Shown here one piece after another: positions 1 through 9,885 of a DNA stretch of 64,000 nucleotides (positions within the stretch are counted from its first letter, which is position 1; each line of letters opens with the position of its first letter). The DNA is taken from the NCBI GenBank assembly GCA_963971405.1, contig OZ020489.1, forward strand, positions 26,004,290 to 26,068,289, given 5' to 3'. Source of the DNA: Psococerastis gibbosa (taxonomy: Eukaryota; Arthropoda; Insecta; Psocodea; Psocidae). Both the position numbers and the translations under genes were made by a program. Under the pieces are notes generated by a model. That model was not told the DNA's origin. It saw only the letters and a list, made by a program, of their open reading frames with translations, and did no database searches.

Positions 1-1370
1 GAAAACTAAATGATTTAGCCTACCATTACCATTTGGTAGGTTTGTGAATATCCGAATAACCTCCAGGTAAGTTCCTTTTCACTCGCACATGGTACGAGTT
101 CATGCATTTTTCAATAAGAAACAACAATTACTGGTATGACAGAGCCTAACTGAGCCTTTATAGCACCGCAATAATACAATACTACAAGTAGGTACCGTAC
201 TGTACAATCTAATGATGCAAAAGCGGCTCATATGGAAAGCATAGGGTATATTATAATTTCATTTTAGAAATACAATACCTGAGTGCTGACCCTCAATTTC
301 AATGGAAATAGTATTATGAAGATGTGACAAGCCTTGAGTGCGTTAGTAGGTGCAGAATTCTTTTCTTTTTGGCTATACTGTCACATTTTTTCAAAATTCG
401 TTTCAATTCCAAACCTTGGCGTAAATTGGTTTCCCCATTTTAGTATTTAGGTATTACTCAAGTAATACTGTAATTTAAATATTACGTAAGAGCATGGCCA
501 AAGATCAACAATGAAATTTGGCAAACTGCCAGCTGACGTAAGCAACTGCTTACATTCATGTAGCCAAAATAGCAGAAAACTCTGAAGGTTCTCAGTTACA
601 GTTTTTTCCTCTATTTATAAAATGATTACCATACCTATTATTCATCGAAAACTTGCTGTTAGCCCTTTGACTTGGCAGCGTACCTGAACCTTCGTGCCTA
701 TTGTATGTTAATGAACATATTGTGTTTCTCCGCTGATCTGGTGTGACAAATCATACATTCCATACTATACCTCAAGTAAAAATCGAGAATAACAAACACT
801 GATAATCCAAAAGCGTGGTTGAAATATAGCACTTTAGCACAATTCACTAGCACTTTCTCCCTTTTTTCGTTTTCTTTGCTTTCTTTTTCTTTTTGGGGTA
901 CTTACACTAACACACGGGTGAAGGCTGTGAGGCGTCTCCGACGTGGAGGAATGTGGGTCTCTCGCCACACTGAAGAAACCCGGGGGTCCCCTGCGCCGGC
1001 GCCCCAAAATAGTCTCCTATTTAGCAGCAAACTGCAAGAAGAACGGTTAGTGGGTCGTCGGAGAGTGGGGAAAGAGACCACCTTGGAACCTGTGGACTCC
1101 CACACCTATAAATATCCAAAAATTTGTGTTAATTGTCATAATCAACAAAGCATTGAAGTATTTCGAAAAATGGGGAGATCGTTTTGATTAGATGGAAATG
1201 GGCGTTGACTGTTGACTGCATGGGCAGGTGAGCAGATTAAAGTGCTGTTATAAGCAGTAGCCCCGACTTATATGGGGCTCGGGTGCTGTACCCCTAATTT
1301 TCAACAGGAGGGGGCTCAAGGGGGCTAAGTACTTTACAGGCTAAATTCAAGTTTAAAAAATTTAAAAAAA
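1..1370. other. non-coding stretch, no gene recognised
   Basis: AT-rich flank with a GC-rich island at about 930-1105. Open frames exist there on both strands, but neither resembles a known protein and the composition alone explains them. A TATA-like string CTATAAATA lies at 1106-1114 just after the GC-rich part. It could be a core promoter or part of an old LTR, but no transcript structure follows that I can support. Confidence 0.4.
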
Positions 1371-2213
1371 GAACCGGTCCGAGTTTACTCGAACATGCTT
1401 TCCAATTAATCAATTAGTAGAGAGAGAAAATGATTAATTTCATGGTAAATAATTTTCCTATGGTTAAATTTCGGTTATCACGGGGGGGGGGGGTCGTCCA
1501 CCTGACGACGTCACTGGATGTGACGTAAATTCTAGATAGGACAAACCAGCACATACCACACAGAAATAATGGCAGGGCAAGCAATGCATTTGAGCGTGAA
1601 TTTGCTTTCATTAAAAAAAAAAAAAAAAAAATTGCACAAAACCAAATAGTTTTTTGGGAAACCAAACTGTCCGGTTTTGTTACTCAATTAACACCTAAAA
1701 CATGCCTGAAGGTAGAAATCATCGATAGAAAGGTTTCGCAGAAAAATTATTTTTTAGTCATTTTTCATTCAAATTAAGTTATTTTTTTTACCCCAGAAGC
1801 AAACTATCAAGGGGTAATTGACCCCCCCTTTTTATTAACATTAATAACGACTAGAATATATGTGAATTTAAAAGAAATCGTTGGAGCCATTTTTGAGAAA
1901 TAATTTTTTTAGACATTTTTTTGGAGTTTTTTGAGAATAAAACCCTCCCCAAATTGAGTTAGCCCAAAATAATAAAAAACGTTCCCGAGGTATGATTTTT
2001 GTGAACCTACATGCCAAATATCACCCAAATCCACCGATTAGTTTGCCCAGAAATCGATGAGCAGGCAGACAGACAGACAGACAGAGCGACAGACAGACAT
2101 TTCGTAAAAACCACTTTTTTGGGACCTCAAAACGTGTAAATCCGTTGAAATCTCGGAATCAAAAATTTCGACTATCACAAAGCTTTCCTTATACTACATA
2201 TAAATTGGAAAGC
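1371..2213 (-). repeat. R1 dispersed repeat, full-length copy
   Basis: Read on the minus strand this starts GCTTTCCAATTTATATG at 2213 and ends ...ACCGGTTCTTTTT near 1371. It contains a (CTGT)n tract seen here as its complement GACAGACAGACA at about 2066-2100, the strand ACTATCAAGGGG, and a poly-G/C run at 1483-1494. It matches the plus-strand copy at 14707-15561 over its whole length. Subterminal inverted repeats (GCTTTCC...GGAAAGC) lie at 1397 and 2213. No ORF is conserved between copies, so it looks non-autonomous. Its class is unknown to me. Confidence 0.75.
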
Positions 2214-2342
2214 AAAAAAGTAGGCCTAAATTCATACCACGACAGCCTAAAACTCCAAAATGTCCCCCACAGCATTAGCATACGAAAAGAACAAATACTG
2301 GTGAACCTGTGTAGGCCTTCCTATTTATCTGATGATCTAAAG

Positions 2343-2800
2343 CAGGGTATGCAATGTATTTGGCATGAATTATGATTTTACATATTTTTTATATAATTAC
2401 TTTTTTTCTCTCCAAAAACGAAATCTTGCTTGGAAAATCACCCCATTTGTGTTGATGCTCTATGTAGCACGTAAAACATGCCTGAAGTTAGAAAGCATCA
2501 ATAGGGAGGTTCCTCAGAAACTTCTTTATGAAAATTGATTTTGTTTTATTTTTTACATCCAAAACAAAACTATCAAGGGGGGGGGGAGTGACTTAGCGGT
2601 GGTTTTTAAATTTATAAGGGCTACAATGCACGCGAATTTAAAAGAAATTGTCGGAGCCGCTTTTGGAATAAAAAAATATTTGGGGGAAAAATAACCCGAG
2701 TAAGTCATCCAAAATTGAACTATATGTCCCTGGACAATATGCTTTTAAACCTACATGCCGAATTTCATCTAATTTCGTAGTAACCACTTTTTTGGTTTCT
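2343..2800 (-). repeat. diverged R1 fragment
   Basis: A second, older R1 copy next to the first. It keeps, in the same order, CATGCCTGAAG, the AACTATCAAGGGG tract, AATTTAAAAGAAATTG and ACCACTTTTTTGG, with many substitutions. It lacks a clear (CTGT)n block. Confidence 0.55.
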
Positions 2801-2837
2801 AACAAATAAATAAATTAATTATGCGTTTTTGGTCTGT

Positions 2838-2998
2838 TAATAAGCCAACCTAGTGGAGGGCTATAAAACCCTCTCTTACAGTCAACTAGGAACCGGAACC
2901 ACCTGATTTACATGCCCTCTGAAGCATGGCCAGATAGTGTTGCAACAACCTTCCGATTGAAAGTCAGAGTCCGAACCACTGCTCTACATGTCCTGTTT
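2838..2998 (-). repeat. SINE-A, tRNA-derived SINE copy
   Basis: On the minus strand it begins GGACATGTAGAGCAGTGGTT (box A-like TAGAGCAGTGG), followed by a body with ATGCTTCAGAGGGCATGT and then a segment near GGTTCCTAGTTGACT. It aligns over its full length with 42545-42715, where a box B-like GGTTCGAGTA is also present. tRNA-like head plus fixed body on two unlinked copies is the layout of a tRNA-derived SINE. Confidence 0.6.
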
Positions 2999-3780
2999 TG
3001 TTTCTGGTACCTCAAAACGCAACACCCTCAACTAACCCCAATAGGTCTGTGCACTGGTAGTGATCGCCTACCACCCTAGGGGAAACCCGGCTCGAGTACT
3101 CGGCCAAAAACTGGCGAATTGCGAGTCACGTTATTATACTAGTACTTCAGCCACTGGCTAGGGTAAGACATCCGTATAGGGGTAAATAGGTAAATAAGGC
3201 CTATATTTTCCAAGGAACACGGAACCAAAACAAATTGCCCCAATAGTCGAGTACATCATCTAGGTATAGTTAAATTGTTTGCAGCAGGAACTCACTAGGA
3301 AGGCCCACCCTCGCCAAGTAAACGAGGTGGAAACCTTCCGCTCTCTTCTTATCTAATGTTAGTATAGCATGTATTTCACCTAAATTCAATATTGAACAAC
3401 CAACTGCGGTTTTACAACCTACACGAACGAGTATGTGTCAACCGCCATTCTACACCCTATACATCACTCTTCTGCTATGTAGGATATAGACTACTGTACA
3501 ATAGTATAGAGCTCAAAAAATCCTTAATCCACCCCTTTAAAAAATTGACTTATCATGAAATTATTCTATTGTAAATAGAATGAGTTCTAAGAGAAAATAA
3601 AAATTCAGTAATTTGTTTTGGAAAAAAAATTAACTCCCGAGGAGTGGGTGTTTGGGCTTTTGAGTGGCCTACAAATGTCGCTGAATCCGACACCGTTCAG
3701 AACCGAAATAGATTCCAATGAACAAGGCAGTGACATTGTCCTTTGAGCAGTGACGAATTCAGAGGTGTAAACTTACATTA
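2999..3780. other. non-coding stretch, no gene recognised
   Basis: AT-rich sequence without a coding region I can support. The short open frame at 3392-3574 has no recognisable domain and no supporting splice context. Confidence 0.4.
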
Positions 3781-3942
3781 GGTGCCCATTCCACATACGT
3801 ACAACGTCAACGAAAAATTGAAAAATGACGTCAAAATGACGTAAATTGACGTGGTAGCAGAATTTTTAGTATGTCTTTAATGTCTGCTAAAACGTCATTT
3901 TTCAATTTTTCGTTGACGTTGTACGTATATGGAATACCCCCC
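3781..3942. mobile_element. palindromic PIF-like MITE, TTA flanks
   Basis: A 162-bp foldback element. The left end GGTGCCCATTCCACATACG pairs with the right end ...TATGGAATACCCCCC. Both ends are flanked by TTA (3778-3780 and 3943-3945), as expected for PIF/Harbinger TWA target duplications. The arms share GTACAACGTCAACGAAAAAT, and the core has GTGGTAGCAGAATT and AATGTCTGCTAAAACG. No coding capacity. Confidence 0.8.
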
Positions 3943-4200
3943 TTAGACCAATAGGTTACCCGTATAGCCGGCTTAAAGTTTCACCATATGATAGGTGGCA
4001 AGAGGGTATTAACATAATAACATGCATAATTTAAATTTGTATACTATCTGCATTATTGAAATTATGCCATGTTTAGTGTCTATTACTGTATATACTTCTA
4101 TAATAGTCATATAGGGTACTACTTACTAAAATATTGCAGACATCCGTAGCTGCATCTAATACGTTTCTATAGTCGACATTACGAATCATGTCAATAAGAG

Positions 4201-4224
4201 TATATATATATATATATATATATA
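4201..4224. repeat. (TA)n microsatellite
   Basis: Twelve uninterrupted TA units in an AT-rich context. Confidence 0.9.
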
Positions 4225-4261
4225 ATAATAAGTAGAGGATATACATCAGCTGTGCTTTTGC

Positions 4262-4540
4262 GGGCTTGTGGTCGAGCGTTTAAGACGACGCCTCGGTTAG
4301 GCGTAGATCGTGGGTTCGAGTCCCGCCAAGTCCAGTTTTTAGATATCCATTTCGTTCTTTAGTCGACTTAGGATTTTGGATCTCAAAGTCAGAGCCGTAT
4401 CTATCCTATCCTGTACGACGCTTCACCATCTACGGACTCCAAACTCGCAGAGGTCCGTTTCCAGTTTCTCGATCCAGCAGTTTCGTGAACGTCCCTGCAT
4501 GCATTATACATTTTCTTCGGCATGTGAACATTTTGGAATG
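4262..4540 (+). repeat. SINE-B, tRNA-derived SINE with intact cloverleaf head
   Basis: Bases 4262-4334 fold as a tRNA: acceptor stem GGGCTTG/CAAGTCC plus A, a 3-bp D stem, anticodon stem ACGCC/GGCGT, five-base variable loop, and T arm GTGGG-TTCGAGT-CCCGC. The anticodon loop is TCGGTTA, so position 33 is C rather than the invariant U, and the D loop lacks a GG pair. I therefore call it a SINE head rather than a working tRNA. The body has related sequence at 17860-17945 (TTTTGCACGACGCTCCACCA versus TGTACGACGCTTCACCATC here). The tail of the head recurs at 58890-58932. Confidence 0.6.
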
Positions 4541-4551
4541 TGAACGATATA

Positions 4552-4718
4552 CAAGGCCGTAGCCAGGATTTTCTTCGGGGGGGGGGGGGGGGGGTTAGAA
4601 ATTCCATTGGGTATTACATAGTGGTTTTTATTTTTCCTATCAAAATCCGATTGTATCTAGTATCTAGCCATTTCATTTCGGGGGGGGGGGGGTTGAACCC
4701 CCCTTGGCTACGGCCTTG
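4552..4718. mobile_element. hAT-type MITE with internal G tracts
   Basis: TIRs CAAGGCCGTAGCCAGG and CCTTGGCTACGGCCTTG. The flanking octamers ACGATATA (4544-4551) and ACGAAATA (4719-4726) match at 7 of 8 positions, an 8-bp target duplication as in hAT elements. Long G runs sit just inside each arm. A second copy in opposite orientation lies at 50303-50484. No ORF. Confidence 0.8.
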
Positions 4719-4848
4719 ACGAAATAGTCTCTAATTTAAAAGATCTTGGGAAGATCAGACAGCTCTTCCCACCGCAACAAAAATGTGATCTACCTTTCAT
4801 TTCAAAAAGTTTACATTTGTTGAGGAACTTTAAGTCTATAACTTTATA

Positions 4849-5049
4849 GCAGGCGGTTGCGGGAGTGGGTTTGGCCTAAAATAAACATAGGATAAACTTG
4901 TCGTTCCGTGTTTACATTGGGGAAAGTGTTTCTTTCTCACAAACCATGTGAAATTTATCTTAAAAAGGGACTACATTTTATGTAAATTAACAAACTGCGA
5001 GGTTTTCTTATGTTTATTTTCCACCAGATCCGCTCCCGCAACCGCCTGC
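4849..5049. mobile_element. MITE with 17-bp TIR
   Basis: A 201-bp element with perfect terminal repeats GCAGGCGGTTGCGGGAG and CTCCCGCAACCGCCTGC. The flanks (TTTATA and ATAAA) are near-complementary, so the exact duplication is unclear. The GGCGGTT start resembles the PIF-like MITE ends elsewhere in the window. Non-coding. Confidence 0.65.
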
Positions 5050-5096
5050 ATAAATGGGCTCTAAATGTTTGAGAAATTCTCAGAGTTAGGTATCTT

Positions 5097-5537
5097 TTGG
5101 CCATTATCGGGATGGAGGCGTACGACATCTTAAAAAATCTTTGCTTCCCAGATTTACCTCAGTCAAAGGACTATAACGATGTGGTTGCATTGCTAAAGGC
5201 TCATTTTCTACCGACCAAGATAGTCAGTATTGAGAGGTTGCGACTCAGGCAACGACGTCAGCAGCCAAACGAGACGATTAAGGTCTACGTGGTAGCACTA
5301 AAATTAGCAGCGAAAGATTGGGACTCCGGGACGGCTCTCGAAGACAACTTAAGAGACCAGTTTATGCACGGCATGCTAGACGAGAGGATTGCTAGGCGCT
5401 TATTGTGTGAGGTGAACTTGAACTGGGACGAAGCCGAAAGACTAGCTTTGTCAATGGAGGCAGCCACCAATGAACTTACATGGATGGCAAAGAGTACTAA
5501 TGGGGCATCCCATAGGGACATAAACACGGTGCGATGA
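5097..5537 (+). pseudogene. Ty3/gypsy-type gag fragment
   Basis: An open frame of about 146 codons resembles the retrotransposon Gag capsid domain. An LLKAHF-like strand is followed by a basic RLRLRQRRQQPNE segment, then VVALKLAAKDW, LRDQFMHGM and a RIARRLLCE stretch, in the order usual for Ty3-group Gag. Downstream (5600-5700) another frame has a broken zinc-knuckle start, C-Y-R-C, and then stops. No protease, reverse transcriptase or integrase follows, and a PIF-like half-element sits directly downstream. I read it as a truncated, dead copy. The N-terminal start is uncertain, because upstream sequence is also open. Confidence 0.55.
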
Positions 5538-5719
5538 GAGCGTAAAGGATGGTAGTTCCAGGGGAAGAGAACGTTTTCCAACAAATAGTGCGCATGCCAA
5601 GCAAGCTGGCGATAGGGGTAGTGGTGGGCAGACGAGTGGTGAATGTTACCGATGCTGCTCAAAGTTCAAAGTTACACTGGGCTAACGAGCGTCCCAAGAA
5701 GGACTACATATGCCACAGT

Positions 5720-5804
5720 GTCTACATAATAGTCTCATTAAAACAAAAAATCTCATCATTTTTAATGAACAAATGAAGAAAAAATGACAAATGGAATAGC
5801 CGCC
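5720..5804. mobile_element. half of a PIF-like MITE
   Basis: Shares TCTACATAATAGTCTC with the right arm of the MITEs at 7881 and 45336 and ends GGAATAGCCGCC followed by TTA (5805-5807). The left half is missing, so it is a truncated copy joined to the gag fragment. Confidence 0.55.
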
Positions 5805-7880
5805 TTAGAATGCACCTTACGATATGATAAAAAAGGGGAGAACTTTAAACAAGGGCTCTATATTATAATTATATAGTTCCTTACTTTAAACATATTTATC
5901 ACTCTTTAAAAAAAATGAAAAATTTACGAAGGTAAGTTCGCATGGGTTTTAGCCTACGTACGGGCAATTTTTTCACGTTATGGTTCGAACGATATTACAA
6001 AAGTCTTATTAAGTTTTATAATGAAGCAGTAGAATCCGGGATGAAACGTTTGGAAGTAGGTACCGGAACAGATCCCGGTTTTTACTCCTCTATCATCTCT
6101 TTATCTATAATAGCCTATATCATCAGTGAATGATAATTGACCGAACGGTCCCAAATTTAAATTTTATATTTTTAAGTTTATTTTTATTTTTTTGTCTCTT
6201 TTACTTTTAATGTATTTATTTTCGGTCCTGTCTTCCGTTGGGTCCGCCTTTCATTGGTCGTCGGTTCAGTCCAATCAAAAATCCAAGCCGGATCTAACCC
6301 ATCACTATATATGATATAGCACCTGAATATTGTAAACTAGTCTTCAAAGGAGCTGAGCTTCTGAGTAATGCCAAAGATGAAGCCGCGAAATTCCCAAATC
6401 TGCACCTCTTCGTGGTGAATACAGAGTCCCGTAATGGCGACTGAACAGATATAGGGAACCTAATTTGAGCCGGGATAAGCGAAAACCGCAGTCTTTTATG
6501 TGCAGGACACACTTCTGTCCAGGGGTTAGGAAACTGGCCCCAAAGGCGGGGAACACAATGAAGAGGCAACGGCTTAAGTATGCATAAGGCAACGGGAAAC
6601 AATAGCATTACAATTCCCTAGTATGATCATTATGACTACAATATTGCCATGATGATCGCCAATCTTCGATAGAAGAGGCATTTGAAGAAAAATGATTGTA
6701 AACTATTGTAACTATTTACAACATGTATGTAGGTTACCCATTACAGCAGTTGCCCTATTAAAGCCCCCTGACTCCCGCATATGTTTCGCCCCTGCAGACA
6801 TGTTAGACTTTAAGGCGTGGCCGTGCTGGCGACGTCAGCAGTTTGTGGAGTTCCGAGCAGTCGAAATTACAAACGCCTTTGAGGGCACGCAGACGCGTAT
6901 ACGCCGGTCAGAGTAGAAAAAGCCACAATACGTTATTGAGGGCGGCGATGAGAAGTGGCAGCAGAACAAGTTGCTTCTGCGACCGAACGGCCAACGTCTG
7001 GCCGAACGCCAACACGACTTATTTGGCGTGGCAATAGGATCCGCCCTCCCGTATACCGTCATTCAAACCGTTCAGCAGTAGAACAAATATTGATTTGGCA
7101 GTTTTACGATTTTTTCATTGCTGGACATTCTCAGCAGTGGGGATCTAGATGTAGGATCAGATTCGCATTATCGGTGGAATGCCTCATACTATATTTTAAC
7201 AAATGGAAATTATTTATAGATGGTATGGGACCATACAGTATATAGTAAAATATATAGTAGTCGGTTGAATAGGTAGGTACTCCGTGCCTGTAACGTAGGC
7301 CGCAACAAATACAACCTATGGAACTCCCAGCTTTTATTTCATGTTTCAACTGAATAATTTTTACGAGTAATTGTAATCTACTAAATAGGCTATAATATAT
7401 ATATATTAAAAATAATATATATAATATAATAATATAGAAATATTTTTATGCTGTTTACATACGCTACGGTACCGTAATTCATTCATTATTGTATAATAAT
7501 AATAACAACCTTTATTTTCATTATATAAATTATATGGGAGACCACAGTATACAAGAAATAGGGTTACAGTTATAGTCACAGTGCGTAGGGTATATAGTTT
7601 CCTCGTACTGTGAGCGGGTGGTGCTCGTCATAAGATTACAAGTTTGATTGAACTAGGCCTATTCTAGTATTGTACGTTATAATTATAATTTAACAGAAAT
7701 ATTTTTTACTTATTTCTTATTTTAAACCTAATACAGTCAAAAGCTGAAAGCAAGCTATTTGGATTGCCAACAAAATGCACAGAAACTTAACCTAGGTACT
7801 GAGCTTGTTGAAATTTTACCGGTAGGTATTCATTTGCAGCTATTTTTCTTTTTTTTATGAGGAAACGTTTCTTTTGCTGA
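5805..7880. other. non-coding stretch, no gene recognised
   Basis: Contains several short open frames (5942-6133, 6294-6608, 6835-7062 and others). None shows a recognisable domain, consistent codon structure or flanking splice sites. The block 6780-7040 is more GC-rich than its surroundings. From 7390 on it is strongly AT-rich. Confidence 0.4.
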
Positions 7881-8233
7881 GGCGGCAATTCCACCGGCGA
7901 TTTTACTTCATTTGTGATTTGAGATTTTTTGTTTGTATTGTTTTAAGGAGACTATTATTGTAGATAGGTACTTTTTTTTAATTACACCATAGCATAGCTA
8001 GGGTTCCGCCATCAGCTTTCTTGCAGTTCAATACAATATAACACTTATGTAGATACTTAACTTATTACAAATTAAGTTATAATATGGTAGAGACTTATTA
8101 ATGATGTCTGCTACCATATTATAACTTAATTTAGGCCTATAATTGATAAGTTAAGTATCTACATAATAGTCTCATTAAAGTAAAATAAAACTCAAATCAC
8201 ACATGAAGTAAAATCGCCGGTGGAATTGCTGAC
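7881..8233. mobile_element. PIF-like palindromic MITE with expanded arm
   Basis: Starts GGCGGCAATTCCACCGGCGA and ends with the near-complement ...TCGCCGGTGGAATTGCTGAC. The inner arms carry AGTATCTACATAATAGTCTC and a core with ATGGTAGAGACTTATTAATG. The left arm has about 70 bp of extra sequence near 7975-8045 without a counterpart on the right. The closest relative is 45336-45600. Flanks are TGA and TAA, so the duplication is degraded. Confidence 0.7.
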
Positions 8234-8247
8234 TAATTGCCTGATTA

Positions 8248-8376
8248 GGCGGTTATTCCATCGACGTCAATAGGGATAGTAATTGTGGTATTGACGTAGT
8301 GGCAGACATTTTTAGACTGTCTTTAATGTCTGCTACCACGTCAATAATCACTATTGACGTCGGTGGAATAACCGCC
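8248..8376. mobile_element. palindromic PIF-like MITE
   Basis: A 129-bp hairpin: GGCGGTTATTCCATCGACGT on the left and ACGTCGGTGGAATAACCGCC on the right, TTA before and TTT after. The core has GTGGCAGACATTTTTAGAC and TCTTTAATGTCTGCTACCAC. It lies 14 bp from the previous MITE. Confidence 0.8.
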
Positions 8377-9793
8377 TTTAACCCATCGAGAGGTTGCCAG
8401 ACTTCCCCATACGTTTCACCGCTATCGGCAATACATGGCTTAAGGTTTGACATCTATTCTATTTTATTGTATTATCGTTGGTTTTATTTTGTAAAATTGA
8501 TACGACGAATAATCGACCCTTATTTGAAACCTTTTCTGTCATTGGCCATAGCTTGTGGGAACACAATGTTTCTTATGGGTACGGTTTAGTTTACCGCCAA
8601 AATTTGAAATCTAAATTTTCCGCCAAATGAACAAGTGAACGGTTGGCGCGCTCTATGGAAACGCTTTAAACCTAAATAGCGTGGTCCGCATTGCATCCGC
8701 TATAAAGTGTCGTCATGCAAAATAATAGTAATATACTATTATAAGTAGGCCTAAAAATAATTTCTGGCATGAGCGCCAACTTTCATAAAGCCGGTATGGC
8801 ACGGGCAATACCGATACCCTCTCCCCAATCCAGTCTTGGACATATCAATAATATGGTGTCTTTCAGACAGACCCAATATATTAAAATACTACCCGTACCG
8901 GTATGTAAGTAAAATTACTGTATCAATCTACCTTCTTATGTTAGGTACCGCTGATAACAATTTGTTCGACTTGTGTAGCTTAACATATTGTAAGGTGCAT
9001 GCTTGTAATCTGAGAATACTTTAAGAGCTGATCCCTGAGCCTAACGTTTTATGCTGATTAAATTGTAGCCTGCAATCCACCTTAACTTTAAGGTCTAAAT
9101 CTCATCTAAAGCCTACAAAATGTGTACGTAAGCATAGCCTCTGCGCTAGTGAAACTACATTACAGTAGATACTGTAGAATAGAGATTTAAGATAGCCTAC
9201 GGTACTAAGTAACTTACTACTAGTCAAATATGTACAGTAGAACAAATAATACATCCATCAACAACGTAAAAATGTAATAAGGTACTATGTAGCTGTCTTG
9301 GAATGCCATGAAATACATTAACTACACTACAAAATCAATTTTAAATTACTACCCTGACCGGAGTCAAAGATTTTTTTAATTTCTTTGACAGTGTTAAAAT
9401 GAACCTCGTAGCTGAAATACTCTTACGGCAATCTACAATTATAATGTCAAAATCCCGAATAAGCAGAGAGGTTTCAAAATTGAAAATAGGTGCAAAATAC
9501 AAATAGGTGTTGGAAGCGTTGAGCCTAAATAAATCTTTGACGGCATGCAGTTAAATCCGGAGATCACACATTGAAATATACGAACTATTTCCTACTATTT
9601 TTCATCATCGCATTAAAACTACAGTACAAATGCAAAAACAATATGAAGTCGTCGCACTTGGGAATGAATACAAAAAACTTAACATTACATTATACCACAG
9701 CACCGCTAAAAATATTCCACAAACAAGTCCATTTGCTAATCTACCAATTAAAGTAACAACAAAAAAAATTATAATTCATGGCGAGAAGATTTC
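8377..9793. other. non-coding stretch including the presumed HACD 3' UTR
   Basis: No supported gene. The region just below 9794 should be the 3' UTR of the minus-strand HACD gene. I do not see a clear AATAAA on the minus strand close to the stop; an ATTAAA-like signal occurs near 9375. Small plus-strand frames at 9571-9872 are antisense to the UTR and last exon and are not genes. Confidence 0.4.
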
Positions 9794-9885
9794 TTATTTA
9801 GGTTTCTTGGCGGTAGAAGCGCTAGTTCCAGAGCCGAGAACTTTCTTTCTTTGGCTGATCATGTGCTTGTAAAGAGATGGGAAAA
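9794..9885 (-). CDS. HACD: HACD exon 5, C-terminal
   Basis: Acceptor cttttttcag at 9887-9886. It encodes the end of the final helix (IFPSLYKHM), the basic QRKKVLG segment and a Ser/Thr/Ala tail ending KKPK before TAA at 9796-9794. Family members end the same way, with a basic cytosolic tail and often KKxx. Confidence 0.9.

Noticed and set aside
4262..4334. Functional tRNA-Thr(GGT)
   Set aside because: C at position 33 and a missing D-loop GG argue against function, and the sequence continues into a SINE body with relatives elsewhere.
6294..7062. GC-richer ORFs as exons
   Set aside because: No recognisable domain, no consistent splice sites, and open frames on both strands.
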